Positions 35,245-43,800 of a DNA stretch of 64,000 bases are shown one piece after another. Under the pieces are notes generated by a model. That model had not been told where the DNA came from and did no database searches. It worked only from the letters and a program-made list of their open reading frames with translations. Each line of letters opens with the position of its first letter. The first letter of the stretch is position 1. The stretch is from Gelidibacter gilvus (GTDB lineage: Bacteria; Bacteroidota; Bacteroidia; Flavobacteriales; Flavobacteriaceae), in NCBI RefSeq assembly GCF_004115975.1, contig NZ_SDDZ01000010.1:1-64000 (forward strand), in the 5' to 3' direction. Position numbers and translations under genes: made by a program.

Positions 35245-35874
35245 ATGACAATTACAATTTGGTCAGATATTAGATGTCCTTTTTGCTATATCGGAAAAAG
35301 GAAATTAGAAAATGCAATTTCACAGTTTAAACATAAAGACGAGGTTTCTATTGAATGGAAAAGTTTTGAATTGGACCCCAACTTACGCACCAATCCAGAC
35401 ATTTCCACGATCGATTATTTCGTAAATAAGGGCGCAAACAAAGATCAAATGTCACAGATGTTGGCAAACTCGACCGCTATGGCGAAGGAAGTGGGTATCG
35501 ACTTTAATTTCAAGGATGCAGTGGTTGCTAATTCGTTTAATGCACATAAGTTAATGCATGCCGCAAAAAAGATCAATAAACAAAACGAGGCCAAAGAACT
35601 CTTGTTGAAAGCACATTTCACCGATGGTAAAAACATTGATGACATGAAGGTGTTGGTTGCCCTTGGAGAAAGCTTAGGTTTTGAAGCAGAAGACTTAGAA
35701 AAACAACTCAACGATTCGGCCTTAGATAAAAATGTTGCCGAAGACCAGATGCAAGCAAAAGAAATTGGCGTTACTGGAGTTCCTTTTTTTGTATTCAACA
35801 ATAAACATGCATTTTCTGGTGCGCAGCCAGAAGAGGTGTTCTTAGAAGCTCTGGAAAAAGCCTATAACGACTAG
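35245..35874 (+). CDS. DsbA-family (FrnE-like) oxidoreductase
   Basis: 209 residues. The thioredoxin-fold active site C11-P-F-C14 (DIRCPFCYIGKRKL) lies near the start with no signal peptide, and cis-Pro loop VTGVPFFVFN lies near residue 178, with a helical insertion between. This is the cytoplasmic FrnE/HCCA-isomerase-like DsbA subfamily. Probably a thiol-disulfide oxidoreductase in redox stress. It starts 37 bp after the PLP enzyme and is followed by a terminator. Confidence 0.9.
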   Translation: MTITIWSDIRCPFCYIGKRKLENAISQFKHKDEVSIEWKSFELDPNLRTNPDISTIDYFVNKGANKDQMSQMLANSTAMAKEVGIDFNFKDAVVANSFNAHKLMHAAKKINKQNEAKELLLKAHFTDGKNIDDMKVLVALGESLGFEAEDLEKQLNDSALDKNVAEDQMQAKEIGVTGVPFFVFNNKHAFSGAQPEEVFLEALEKAYND

Positions 35875-35999
35875 TTTTGATCTCATTCTCTTCTATTTAG
35901 AGAAAAAGATCCATTTGTACCTCACATTTTTTAAAATCTGTTTCGGAATCTTCTTGATTTCAAAACATTTATAACAGGATACAGCAATTTATAGGAATG

Positions 36000-36034
36000 G
36001 CGGCATCAGTAAGTGATGCCGCTTCTTTTTTTTT
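36000..36034 (+). terminator. Strong Rho-independent terminator
   Basis: GCGGCATCA-gtaag-TGATGCCGC followed by TTCTTTTTTTTT, 126 bp after the DsbA-like gene. Confidence 0.9.
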
Positions 36035-36125
36035 AAAACCTTTTGATTACATTATTATTTTGTCGTAATCTTCGGTTTGACTTCCTTTGATTTATCGTTT
36101 CTTTGCAGACGTAAAATCATCATCC

Positions 36126-36455
36126 ATGAAGTATCTCTTTTTATCCTTAGCTATTGTATTTGAACTCATCGGCACTAGTTTTATGCAAGCCTCAAATGGC
36201 TTTTCAAAAACCATTCCTACCATTTTGACCATTGTTGCCTATACTATTTGTTTCTTCTTTTTCTCGCATGCCTTAAAATCAATTCCACTGGGAATTGCTT
36301 ATGCCATTTGGGGTGGTTTGGGAATTGTACTTTCCGCAATAATTTCGGTGGTTATTTTTAAACAATCTTTAGATCTTCCTGCCCTTATTGGAATCACACT
36401 GATTGTAGCCGGAGTGTTTGTGATGAACTTCTTTTCAAAATCGGCTGTCAATTAA
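36126..36455 (+). CDS. SMR-family (EmrE-like) efflux protein
   Basis: 109 residues from the ATG at 36126; the frame opens earlier with a TTG, but MKYLFLSLAIVFELIGTSFMQAS aligns with the family start, with the essential Glu at residue 13 (Glu14 in EmrE). Four membrane helices, and GIAYAIWGGLGI in helix 3, the family signature. Proton-coupled export of cationic compounds (quaternary ammonium, guanidinium) as a dimer in the inner membrane. Single gene. Confidence 0.9.
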   Translation: MKYLFLSLAIVFELIGTSFMQASNGFSKTIPTILTIVAYTICFFFFSHALKSIPLGIAYAIWGGLGIVLSAIISVVIFKQSLDLPALIGITLIVAGVFVMNFFSKSAVN

Positions 36456-36546
36456 ATAAAATGAAACCATATTTATTTGCATGAGTACTATTTGATAATT
36501 ATTCTTAAATCCCTTTACGGGTCTCCTCAATTTTAACCGGACAACA

Positions 36547-36816
36547 ATGAAAAAAAACAAAATAATATCAGGAAGTATAGGACTATTGGTAGGATATCTG
36601 ATCTTGATAGTACTCATCGATATTTTGTCAAAACCCGAAAATATTGCAGTATCCATAAAGCCTATTGACAGTATGGCAACCTACTTTTTTGGATTTGGAT
36701 TTACACTTGGTACACTAGGTTGGATCTTGGGAGCTCTCCTATTGATCGGATGGTTGGCTTTATTCTATTTTATCGGAACTTGGATTTACAAACTGATGTT
36801 CAGCTCTAAATCCTGA
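36547..36816 (+). CDS. Small membrane protein, unknown
   Basis: 89 residues with two to three hydrophobic helices (about 7-27, 44-62 and 60-82) and a basic N-terminus MKKNK. Gly-rich FGFGFTLGTLGWILGALLLIGW in the middle. Start ATG well placed. No family recognised. Confidence 0.55.
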   Translation: MKKNKIISGSIGLLVGYLILIVLIDILSKPENIAVSIKPIDSMATYFFGFGFTLGTLGWILGALLLIGWLALFYFIGTWIYKLMFSSKS

Positions 36817-37002
36817 TCGATCGACGGATTTCCCATTGGAATCTTATAGGTTTCGACGATCTAAAAACCCCATTCTATGCCAGTTTAAGTAGGATTTCAA
36901 TACCAAATTTCGTACTTTTAATAGCTTATGTCAATCACTCTTCATGACAGAGCACACTTGGTTTTGTGGTCACCAAGAACATCATAAAAAAATCGATGCA
37001 TC

Positions 37003-37428
37003 ATGAAAACAATCAAACTCTTTTTGAGGCTTGCCATTGCTGTCGGGTTTTTATCGGCCTCGGCAGATCGGTTGGGCATGTGGCCTAAAGATATCTCTGC
37101 TTGGGGAAATTGGAACAGTTTTTTAGAATATACGCACGTATTGAATCCGTGGGTTCCGGATACCTTAATACCAACGCTGGGAACTGTAGCTACGGCAGCA
37201 GAAATTATTTTTGCCATCTTCCTGATTATCGGATTTAAAACAGAACTGTTTGCAAAACTGAGTGGAATTCTACTTTTAATCTTCGCGCTTTCCATGACCT
37301 TTAGCATCGGGATAAAAAGTGTTTTTGACTATTCAGTGTTTTCGGCTTCTGCAGCGGCTTTTGCTTTAAGTCTTTTGAAAGAAAAGTATTTGGAAGTGGA
37401 CATACTCATCGCGAAAAAGAAACATTGA
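37003..37428 (+). CDS. DoxX-like membrane protein
   Basis: 141 residues with four membrane helices and the DoxX layout: RLAIAVGFLSASADRLGMW at the start, NPWVPDTLIPTLGTVATAAEIIFAIFLIIGFKTELFA in the middle, and a final helix ending AFALSLLKEKYLEVD. DoxX-like proteins are associated with respiratory/thiol redox functions in some bacteria; the role here is unknown. Single gene. Confidence 0.7.
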   Translation: MKTIKLFLRLAIAVGFLSASADRLGMWPKDISAWGNWNSFLEYTHVLNPWVPDTLIPTLGTVATAAEIIFAIFLIIGFKTELFAKLSGILLLIFALSMTFSIGIKSVFDYSVFSASAAAFALSLLKEKYLEVDILIAKKKH

Positions 37429-37660
37429 AAATATAAAAAGACAATCGCATCAGTAAAAACAAGCATGACCTTTCCTATTCAGTTGAAAACTTGAATTAAA
37501 AGTATCCTAGGAACTGCGCAAAAATCTTCCTAGGGATCTCCAATTTCGATAAGTATTTGTTAAATTAGTATCTTCATCACAACAAGACCATCGGCCGTAA
37601 TTAAAAACGAAAATCCTTACGGAAACCCGATTAAAGAAATCTACAAATACTACTCTTTTA

Positions 37661-38173
37661 ATGACTATTACACCTAGCACTCTTGCCGACATCAACGACC
37701 TATTTGCTTTATATGACGCGGCAACCGCTTATCAGAAAACCGTGAATAATAAGAGCTGGAGCGGATTTGAAAGAACACTCATCGAAAAGGAAATTAACGA
37801 GAATCGGCATTTTAAAATTATGGAAGGCAATAATCTCGTTTGTTCCTTTGTGATTACTTTTAATGATCCGGTAATTTGGAAAGATTCTGAAAATGATAAA
37901 GCCATCTACCTGCATCGGATTGCGACACACCCAAATTTCAAGGGCCGATCTTATGTGAAAAAGATTGTGGAATGGTGCAAAGCCTTGGCAAAGAAAAAGG
38001 ATATAGATTTTATCAGAATGGACACACATAGTGGAAATGAGAGATTAAACAATTATTATATTGGTTCTGGTTTTACACATATAGGAATCAGGGAAATTGA
38101 ATATACCAGTGATTTACCAGAACATTATAAAACAGGTCCGTTTAGTTTGTTTGAAATGAAAATAACATCTTGA
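37661..38173 (+). CDS. GNAT-family N-acetyltransferase
   Basis: 170 residues. GNAT features: an N-terminal sensing helix (TLADINDLFALYDAA), strand IYLHRIATHPNFKGRSYVKKIVEWC with the acetyl-CoA pyrophosphate loop (KGRSYVKK), and DFIRMDTHSGNERLNNYYIGSGFTHIG near the end, typical of motif B. Acetylates an unknown small molecule or protein. It ends three bases before the AraC regulator start, so the two are co-transcribed. Confidence 0.85.
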   Translation: MTITPSTLADINDLFALYDAATAYQKTVNNKSWSGFERTLIEKEINENRHFKIMEGNNLVCSFVITFNDPVIWKDSENDKAIYLHRIATHPNFKGRSYVKKIVEWCKALAKKKDIDFIRMDTHSGNERLNNYYIGSGFTHIGIREIEYTSDLPEHYKTGPFSLFEMKITS

Positions 38174-38176
38174 TAC

Positions 38177-39016
38177 ATGCCGATAGAAAACATCCCTGAA
38201 ATCTACCTTCCCAAAACCATGGAGAAGCCAGATTTGTTCGTTTATGATTTTAAAATGACCAGTGACGTGGTTAAAAGTAAAGTCAACTTAAGCATGAATA
38301 TGTTCAGTTTTCTTCAAGTCGGCAAAAAACAAGTCCACTTTGCGGGCACCTCCGTTGTCGTAAACAAAGACCAATCCTTATTGCTGAAAAAAGGGAATTG
38401 GTTATGGACAGAATTACTCGAAACAGAAGCCATTTATTATTGTAAACTCTTATTTTTTTCGGAAAAAATACTGAAGGAGTTTTTAGAGAAGCACACGGCG
38501 AATACTATCATAGTAAAAGAAGACAGTCCTTATTTTATTATTGGAAATGACACTTATATTACCTCCTATTTAAATTCTTTATCGACTATTGGCAATGCCC
38601 CTGCGATTTTTATGGAGAATCTATTGTCGGTGAAATTTGAAGAATTGATGCTGTATCTCATCCAGAAATATGGACAGAAATTTGAACACTATTTGCAGTC
38701 ACTAATTGCGGATGGCAGTTCACCCTTTAAAAAGATTATTGAAAGTAAGATCCACTCCAACTTGAGGCTAGAAGAAATCGCATTTTTATGCCATATGAGC
38801 CTCTCCACTTTTAAACGGCGTTTTATACGTGAATATAAGGTGTCACCGGGAAAATGGTTACAGGACAAACGACTTCAGAAAGCAAAAGAAACCTTGGAAG
38901 AAGGTGTTTTAAAACCCTCTGAAATCTATTTGGATTTTGGATACAACAATCTTTCCAACTTCAGCATTGCCTATAAAAACAAATTCGGTTTTAGCCCTAG
39001 CGAAACCGCTTCATAA
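38177..39016 (+). CDS. AraC-family transcriptional regulator
   Basis: 279 residues. The N-terminal domain (about 1-170) resembles the ExsA/MmsR-type sensing part; the C-terminal AraC DNA-binding domain (about 185-275) has LRLEEIAFLCHMSLSTFKRRFIREYKVSPGKWLQDKRL and PSEIYLDFGYNNLSNFSIAYKNKFGFSPSE. Directly downstream of the GNAT gene (3-bp gap) and 130 bp upstream of the GlcG-like gene, which may be a target. Ligand unknown. Confidence 0.85.
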   Translation: MPIENIPEIYLPKTMEKPDLFVYDFKMTSDVVKSKVNLSMNMFSFLQVGKKQVHFAGTSVVVNKDQSLLLKKGNWLWTELLETEAIYYCKLLFFSEKILKEFLEKHTANTIIVKEDSPYFIIGNDTYITSYLNSLSTIGNAPAIFMENLLSVKFEELMLYLIQKYGQKFEHYLQSLIADGSSPFKKIIESKIHSNLRLEEIAFLCHMSLSTFKRRFIREYKVSPGKWLQDKRLQKAKETLEEGVLKPSEIYLDFGYNNLSNFSIAYKNKFGFSPSETAS

Positions 39017-39103
39017 GTTCAATTAATTTTCTTCGACCTCCAATTGACCTTTTTTCATAAGCTATTGAACTCTTTTGATAACTGAATAGCTCAGCCATCA
39101 TAG

Positions 39104-39111
39104 TAACTTTG
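39104..39111 (+). promoter_or_regulatory. Candidate -7 element TAACTTTG
   Basis: Exact TAnnTTTG match 35 bp before the GlcG-like gene. A TTG lies 26 bp upstream, longer than ideal. Confidence 0.5.
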
Positions 39112-39146
39112 CATTTGAATAATAACACTATAAATACAAAGACATT

Positions 39147-39545
39147 ATGAATATTACCTTACAACAAGCAGAGAAAGCTATCGCAGCAGCACAAAAGAAA
39201 GCTATTGCAATTGACACAAAAATGAACATCGCCATTGTAGATGCAGGTGCAAATTTAGTGGCATTTGCCAGAATGGACGGTGCATGGTTAGGTTCTCTTG
39301 ACATCTCCATCAAAAAAGCAAAAACAGCTCGTTTTTTCGATATGAATACTGGAGTTGTTGGCGAATTGTCACAACCAGGTGGTTCTTTATACAATATTGA
39401 GCATTCCAATAACGGATTGATCACCTTCCCAGGTGGTATTCCAATCAAGAATTCAAAAGACGAAATAATTGGTGCTATTGGCGTTAGTGGAAGTGCGGTT
39501 GAAAATGATCATGCCGTTGCAGAAGCTGGAGCAGCAAGCATCTAA
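39147..39545 (+). CDS. GlcG/HbpS-family (DUF336) protein
   Basis: 132 residues: [61 protein letters not shown] and [22 protein letters not shown], the full GlcG/HbpS (DUF336) pattern. Members bind heme or small ligands and often accompany redox or catabolic genes. Cytoplasmic, no signal. Has its own promoter-like element and a strong shared terminator. Confidence 0.9.
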   Translation: MNITLQQAEKAIAAAQKKAIAIDTKMNIAIVDAGANLVAFARMDGAWLGSLDISIKKAKTARFFDMNTGVVGELSQPGGSLYNIEHSNNGLITFPGGIPIKNSKDEIIGAIGVSGSAVENDHAVAEAGAASI

Positions 39546-39565
39546 AAACAGAAGCATTAAATATA

Positions 39566-39605
39566 AAAGAGGATAATTAAGTTTTAATTATCCTCTTTCT
39601 TATTT
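39566..39605. terminator. Bidirectional terminator
   Basis: AAGAGGATAATTAA pairs with TTAATTATCCTCTT across a 3-nt loop, with T-rich sequence on both sides. It serves the convergent GlcG-like and symporter genes. Confidence 0.9.
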
Positions 39606-39633
39606 TAAAGTAGATTGAAAAAACCCTGAAGAT

Positions 39634-40809
39634 TTAGGCTATCAATTTTTCTTTGGTGACCCTATTCACGACGAGCGCAATAGCGCCATCTCCAGTAACA
39701 TTACAAGCGGTGCCAAAACTGTCCATAGCGATGTAAAGGGCAATCATCAAACCCAACATCTCTTCGTTAAAACCTAACATAGATTGCAAGATGCCAACAG
39801 CTGCCATTATCGCGCCTCCGGGAACTCCTGGCGCTGCAATCATAGCAATGGCCAACACGAATATAAATCCAGCAAAAAGTGTAAAACTAAAAGGCACACC
39901 TTGTAAAATCATCAATGCCATGGCACAGGCGGTAATTTTCATCATACTTCCAGATAAATGAATGGTAGCACATAAGGGAACAACAAATCCCGCTATTTTC
40001 TCTGAAACCCCATTCTTTAAGGTCTGTTCCAAGGTCACAGGAATGGTAGCCGCTGATGATTGTGTTCCTAATGCGGTGAAATAGGCGGGCATCATGGTGG
40101 CCAATAATTTTATCGGATTTCTCTTTGTAAACAGTCCCGCTATAGTGTATTGTAACAATAGCAGTAAAATGTGTAAGGCGAAAATGACGCCTATTATACT
40201 TAGGAAAACGGTAAATATTGAAAACACTTGACCGCTAAACGCCATGCTCACAAAAATGCCTAAAATAAAAAGTGGTAATAAAGGCACAATAACGTTGGTT
40301 ATTAATTGCATGATAATTTTTTCAAAATCTTTAATCACCAATTTTAAACTTGATTTTTCTTGATAAGAAAGACCCAAACCAATCACAAATGCCAACACTA
40401 ATGCGGTCATAACGTCCAATACCGGTGGGATGGTGAGACTGAAGTAGGGCAACAATTCAGGACCGGAATCGGTGATATCAGCCGTATGGTTAACACTTGA
40501 TTCTAAAAGCTGAGGGAATATGTTGGAAGCTGTAAAGTAAGTCATAAACCCTGAAAACAAGGTCGAGCCATAGGCAATGGCAGCAGTGAGCAGTAATAAT
40601 TTACCAGCACCTCGACCTAAATCGGCAATGGCCGGCATGATCAATCCCATAATAATTAATGGAATCGAAAAACTTAAAAATTGTCCAAAAAAGGCATTAA
40701 AGGTCGTGAAGATTCTATTGATGGATTCAGGTAAGTACAATCCAAAAACCGTCCCTAAAACTATGGCAATAAAAACTTTAAAAAGTAAATTAGAAAATAA
40801 GCGCTTCAT
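39634..40809 (-). CDS. Dicarboxylate/amino-acid:cation symporter (DAACS/SLC1)
   Basis: 391 residues with about eight membrane helices and SLC1/GltPh landmarks: a first helix FIAIVLGTVFGLYLPE, the Ser/Thr-rich hairpin ALGTQSSAATIPVTL (about 245-260) and AAPGVPGGAIMAA with FGTACNVTGDGAIALVV near the end (the NMDGT-like and substrate-binding region, here DSFGTACNVTGD). Cotransports acidic amino acids or C4-dicarboxylates with Na+ or H+. Single gene, convergent with the GlcG-like gene. Confidence 0.9.
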   Translation of the reverse strand: MKRLFSNLLFKVFIAIVLGTVFGLYLPESINRIFTTFNAFFGQFLSFSIPLIIMGLIMPAIADLGRGAGKLLLLTAAIAYGSTLFSGFMTYFTASNIFPQLLESSVNHTADITDSGPELLPYFSLTIPPVLDVMTALVLAFVIGLGLSYQEKSSLKLVIKDFEKIIMQLITNVIVPLLPLFILGIFVSMAFSGQVFSIFTVFLSIIGVIFALHILLLLLQYTIAGLFTKRNPIKLLATMMPAYFTALGTQSSAATIPVTLEQTLKNGVSEKIAGFVVPLCATIHLSGSMMKITACAMALMILQGVPFSFTLFAGFIFVLAIAMIAAPGVPGGAIMAAVGILQSMLGFNEEMLGLMIALYIAMDSFGTACNVTGDGAIALVVNRVTKEKLIA

Positions 40810-41069
40810 AATACATGCAAATTGCTTTAAGACTTTTGAAACAGTCTTAGAGTAGATTATATTGAGTTCGCTAATATACTGTCAATGTCCTAAAGGAGCA
40901 TCTTAAGATCGTTCTTTTTTTAAGGTCTTAACGCGACATTTTTGACAAACAAGTTTTCAACTGAATCGCAACATCGCAACAGGATAAGAATGACTTAAGT
41001 TTTGCAGAACACTTTATATTCTTTAATTTTAATAAAAACCATCATTGATCGTATTAAATTTAGTAACGC

Positions 41070-41576
41070 ATGAGTAGAGGATTTGTAAAAGAAGATGATC
41101 AGGAAGAAGTGCCATTTGTAGCACCACGAGCGGATTTACCCGAAGGGGTCACTAATTATGTGACCCAAATTGGCATGGACGCACTGCTATCAGAAAATGA
41201 AAACCTGATTGCAGAACGCGACAATTTGGAGATAACCAACGAAAACGAAAAACGCATCGCCACCAATCATATCAACGCTAAATTACAGTTGTTGAATAAT
41301 CGCATCCTGTCGGCTAAAATTGTGGATCTCACCACCCAGCCGCAAGATGAAGTGCGCTTTGGAGCTTTGGTAAGCCTAAAAATTGGGAAGGATAAAAAGC
41401 TACAGCACTATCAGATTGTAGGCGTTGATGAAGCCGATATTTCTAAAGGGAAAATCTCATTTATTTCGCCAATTGCACGACTCTTGACCGATAAGAAGGT
41501 TGGCGACACGGTGGTCTTAAAATTGGCAAAAGAAGATCGTACTTTTGAAGTTATGAATATTGAGTATCCGCAGTAA
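41070..41576 (+). CDS. GreA/GreB-type transcription elongation factor
   Basis: 168 residues. N-terminal coiled-coil (about 34-85, acidic tip) followed by the GreA/GreB C-terminal domain (about 90-165, VRFGALVSLKIGKDKKLQHYQIVGVDEADISKGKISFISPIARLLTDKKVGDTV). Rescues backtracked RNA polymerase by stimulating cleavage. The N-terminal 30 residues (EDDQEEVPFVAPRADLPEG) are an extension seen in Bacteroidota GreB-like proteins. Followed by the tandem repeat block. Confidence 0.85.
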   Translation: MSRGFVKEDDQEEVPFVAPRADLPEGVTNYVTQIGMDALLSENENLIAERDNLEITNENEKRIATNHINAKLQLLNNRILSAKIVDLTTQPQDEVRFGALVSLKIGKDKKLQHYQIVGVDEADISKGKISFISPIARLLTDKKVGDTVVLKLAKEDRTFEVMNIEYPQ

Positions 41577-41599
41577 ATAAAACATGGATTAAGGCGGCG

Positions 41600-42048
41600 T
41601 GTTATTCGTGAAAATCCGTGAAATCCGTGTCTAAAATTTATTTTTAAACAAGCTATTACACAGAGTTACACAAAGATAATCACTAAGTTACACAAAGGGC
41701 ATCCACTGTTATGTGGTGAAATAGAGATGACAAATGATTTTATAAATGTCAGTTATAAATTAATGAAATATAGGAATCTGTGTAAATCCGTGAAATTCGT
41801 GTCTAAAATCAATTTTGAAAACAATCTATGACACAGAGTTACACAAAGATAATCACTAAGTTACACAAAGGGTTTTTACTGTTATATGGTGAAACACCGA
41901 TGACAAATGTTTTATTATAATTATTAATTTCAAATTAATTAAATATCTGAATCCGTGAAAATCCGTGAAATTCGTGTCTAAAATCCAATTTTGAAAGCAA
42001 GCTATTACACAGAGTTACACAAAGGATTCACTAAGTTCCACAAAGAAC
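41600..42048. repeat. Three tandem copies of a ~175-bp intergenic repeat
   Basis: Copies begin near 41600, 41774 and 41949 (175-bp period; the third is truncated at about 100 bp). Each has gtgaaatccgtgtctaaaat-like phrases (aaatccgtgaaattcgtgtc), then ctattacacagagttacacaaag and cactaagttacacaaag, then a less conserved AT-rich tail with gttatRtggtgaaa and gatgacaaatg. Noncoding in all frames. Similar 'cacagagttacacaaag' phrases recur in intergenic DNA of many bacteria; function unknown. Confidence 0.85.
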
Positions 42049-42050
42049 AA

Positions 42051-42082
42051 AAAAAACACGACCAATTAAAGTCGTGTTTTTG
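42051..42082 (-). terminator. Terminator of guaB
   Basis: AAAACACGAC pairs with GTCGTGTTTT across an 8-nt loop. On the - strand it is followed by a long T run; it lies 36 bp beyond the guaB stop. Confidence 0.85.
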
Positions 42083-42117
42083 TTATCATAGCTCTGTTAT
42101 TACAGAAGTTAAATTAT

Positions 42118-43590
42118 TTATCTTGAATAGTTCGGAGACTCTTCAGTAATGGTCACATCGTGCGGATGACTTTCATTGATTCCCGAAGCAGTGATTTTCA
42201 CAAAACGTCCAGTTTCCTTCAAGGTGGCTACGTCCTTGGCACCACAATAGCCCATCCCTGCACGCAATCCGCCCACAAATTGATGGATGCTTTCAATGAC
42301 TTCGCCTTTGTACGGCACACGACCTACAATGCCTTCTGGTACCAACTTTTTGATATCATCTTCAACATCTTGGAAATACCGGTCTTTACTGCCCTGTTTC
42401 ATGGCATCCACAGACCCCATCCCACGGTAAGATTTGAATTTCCGACCTTCATATATGATGGTTTCTCCTGGAGCCTCCTTTGTTCCGGCCAATAAAGAAC
42501 CTAACATCACCGTATCCGCACCAGCTGCAAGCGCTTTAGGGATATCGCCTGTATAACGAATACCACCATCAGCGATAACTGGAACTCCAGAGCCTTTTAT
42601 GGCTGCGGCAACTTCCAAAACTGCAGAAAACTGTGGGTATCCAACCCCGGCAATGACACGTGTCGTACAAATGGAACCCGGTCCAATACCTACTTTAATA
42701 CCATCAGCACCAGCTTCAACTAAATACTTAGCGGCTTCACCAGTAGCAATATTACCTACAATGACCTCAAGTTCAGGGAATCGTTTTTTGATTGTTTTAA
42801 GCATCGTCACCACACCTTTGGTATGACCGTGCGCTGTATCAATAATCACGGCATCGACTCCCGATTTCACTAAGGCTTCTGTTCGCTCCACCGCATCCGC
42901 AGTAACGCCAATAGCGGCTGCAACGCGCAAACGGCCATAAGTATCCTTGTTTGAAATAGGTTTGGTGGTTAATTTTGTAATATCCCTGAAGGTAATTAAA
43001 CCCGCTAGATTATAATTTTCGTTAACGATAAGTAGCTTTTCAATTTTGTTCTTTTGAAGAATCCCTTCGGCATCTTGCAATGACGTGCCAACGGGAGCTG
43101 TTACCAAATTATCTTTGGTCATCACTTCCACAATTGGGCGGGAACTATCTTTTTCAAATCGTAAGTCACGGTTGGTCACAATACCTTTTAAAATCCCGTT
43201 CTCATCAATAATCGGAATGCCGCCAATACTGTGTTCAGCCATATTGCGCTGGGCATCCAACACCGTTGCCGTCAATGGTAAAGTGACAGGATCTATGATC
43301 ATACCGCTTTCGGCACGTTTCACCTTACGCACTTCATTGGCCTGTTGGGCAATGCTCATGTTTTTATGCAAGACACCTATCCCACCCTCTCGAGCCATAG
43401 CAATAGCCATAGCGCTTTCAGTAACCGTATCCATGGCTGCTGATATTATAGGAATGTTGATGGTAATGTTACGTGTAAATTTTGTTTGAATATTGACCTC
43501 CCGAGGAAGGACTTCAGAATATGCAGGAATTAGTAGAACGTCGTCATAGGTCAATCCCTCACCTACTATTTTGCTTTCGTGTGCTATCAT
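42118..43590 (-). CDS. guaB: IMP dehydrogenase
   Basis: 490 residues, full length. TIM-barrel IMPDH with paired CBS domains inserted at about 98-205, substrate loop GPGSICTTR with catalytic Cys308, and flap region [20 protein letters not shown]. Converts IMP to XMP using NAD+, the first committed step to GMP. Has a -7-like element just upstream and its own terminator, so it is monocistronic. Confidence 0.98.
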   Translation of the reverse strand: MIAHESKIVGEGLTYDDVLLIPAYSEVLPREVNIQTKFTRNITINIPIISAAMDTVTESAMAIAMAREGGIGVLHKNMSIAQQANEVRKVKRAESGMIIDPVTLPLTATVLDAQRNMAEHSIGGIPIIDENGILKGIVTNRDLRFEKDSSRPIVEVMTKDNLVTAPVGTSLQDAEGILQKNKIEKLLIVNENYNLAGLITFRDITKLTTKPISNKDTYGRLRVAAAIGVTADAVERTEALVKSGVDAVIIDTAHGHTKGVVTMLKTIKKRFPELEVIVGNIATGEAAKYLVEAGADGIKVGIGPGSICTTRVIAGVGYPQFSAVLEVAAAIKGSGVPVIADGGIRYTGDIPKALAAGADTVMLGSLLAGTKEAPGETIIYEGRKFKSYRGMGSVDAMKQGSKDRYFQDVEDDIKKLVPEGIVGRVPYKGEVIESIHQFVGGLRAGMGYCGAKDVATLKETGRFVKITASGINESHPHDVTITEESPNYSR

Positions 43591-43613
43591 TGCAATTGCG
43601 GTTTAATTGCGTG

Positions 43614-43621
43614 CAAATCTA
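43614..43621 (-). promoter_or_regulatory. Candidate guaB -7 element TAGATTTG
   Basis: The - strand reading TAGATTTG fits TAnnTTTG and lies 23 bp upstream of the guaB start. No clear TTG at 20 bp upstream. Confidence 0.45.
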
Positions 43622-43800
43622 CGGAAAATTTATTTAGATTCAGGTTAAAAATTTGGTAACATTGATTCTTTCTGTACTCTTGAAAAATTCAGATAAAACA
43701 AAATTTATTTATTTTAAAGTGACTGAACTACACAGTATTACAATCGATTTTAAACCACATAACCTCACCAGAATAGATCTTCCGTAAAAAAGACCGCGTA

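Noticed and set aside
37477-40966. 17-bp inverted match attcagttgaaaacttg at 37477-37493 and 40950-40966
   Set aside because: One such match is expected by chance at this AT content and window size, and the flanks do not align.
41600-42048. CRISPR array
   Set aside because: The units are about 175 bp, similar throughout, and lack short identical repeats with unique spacers.
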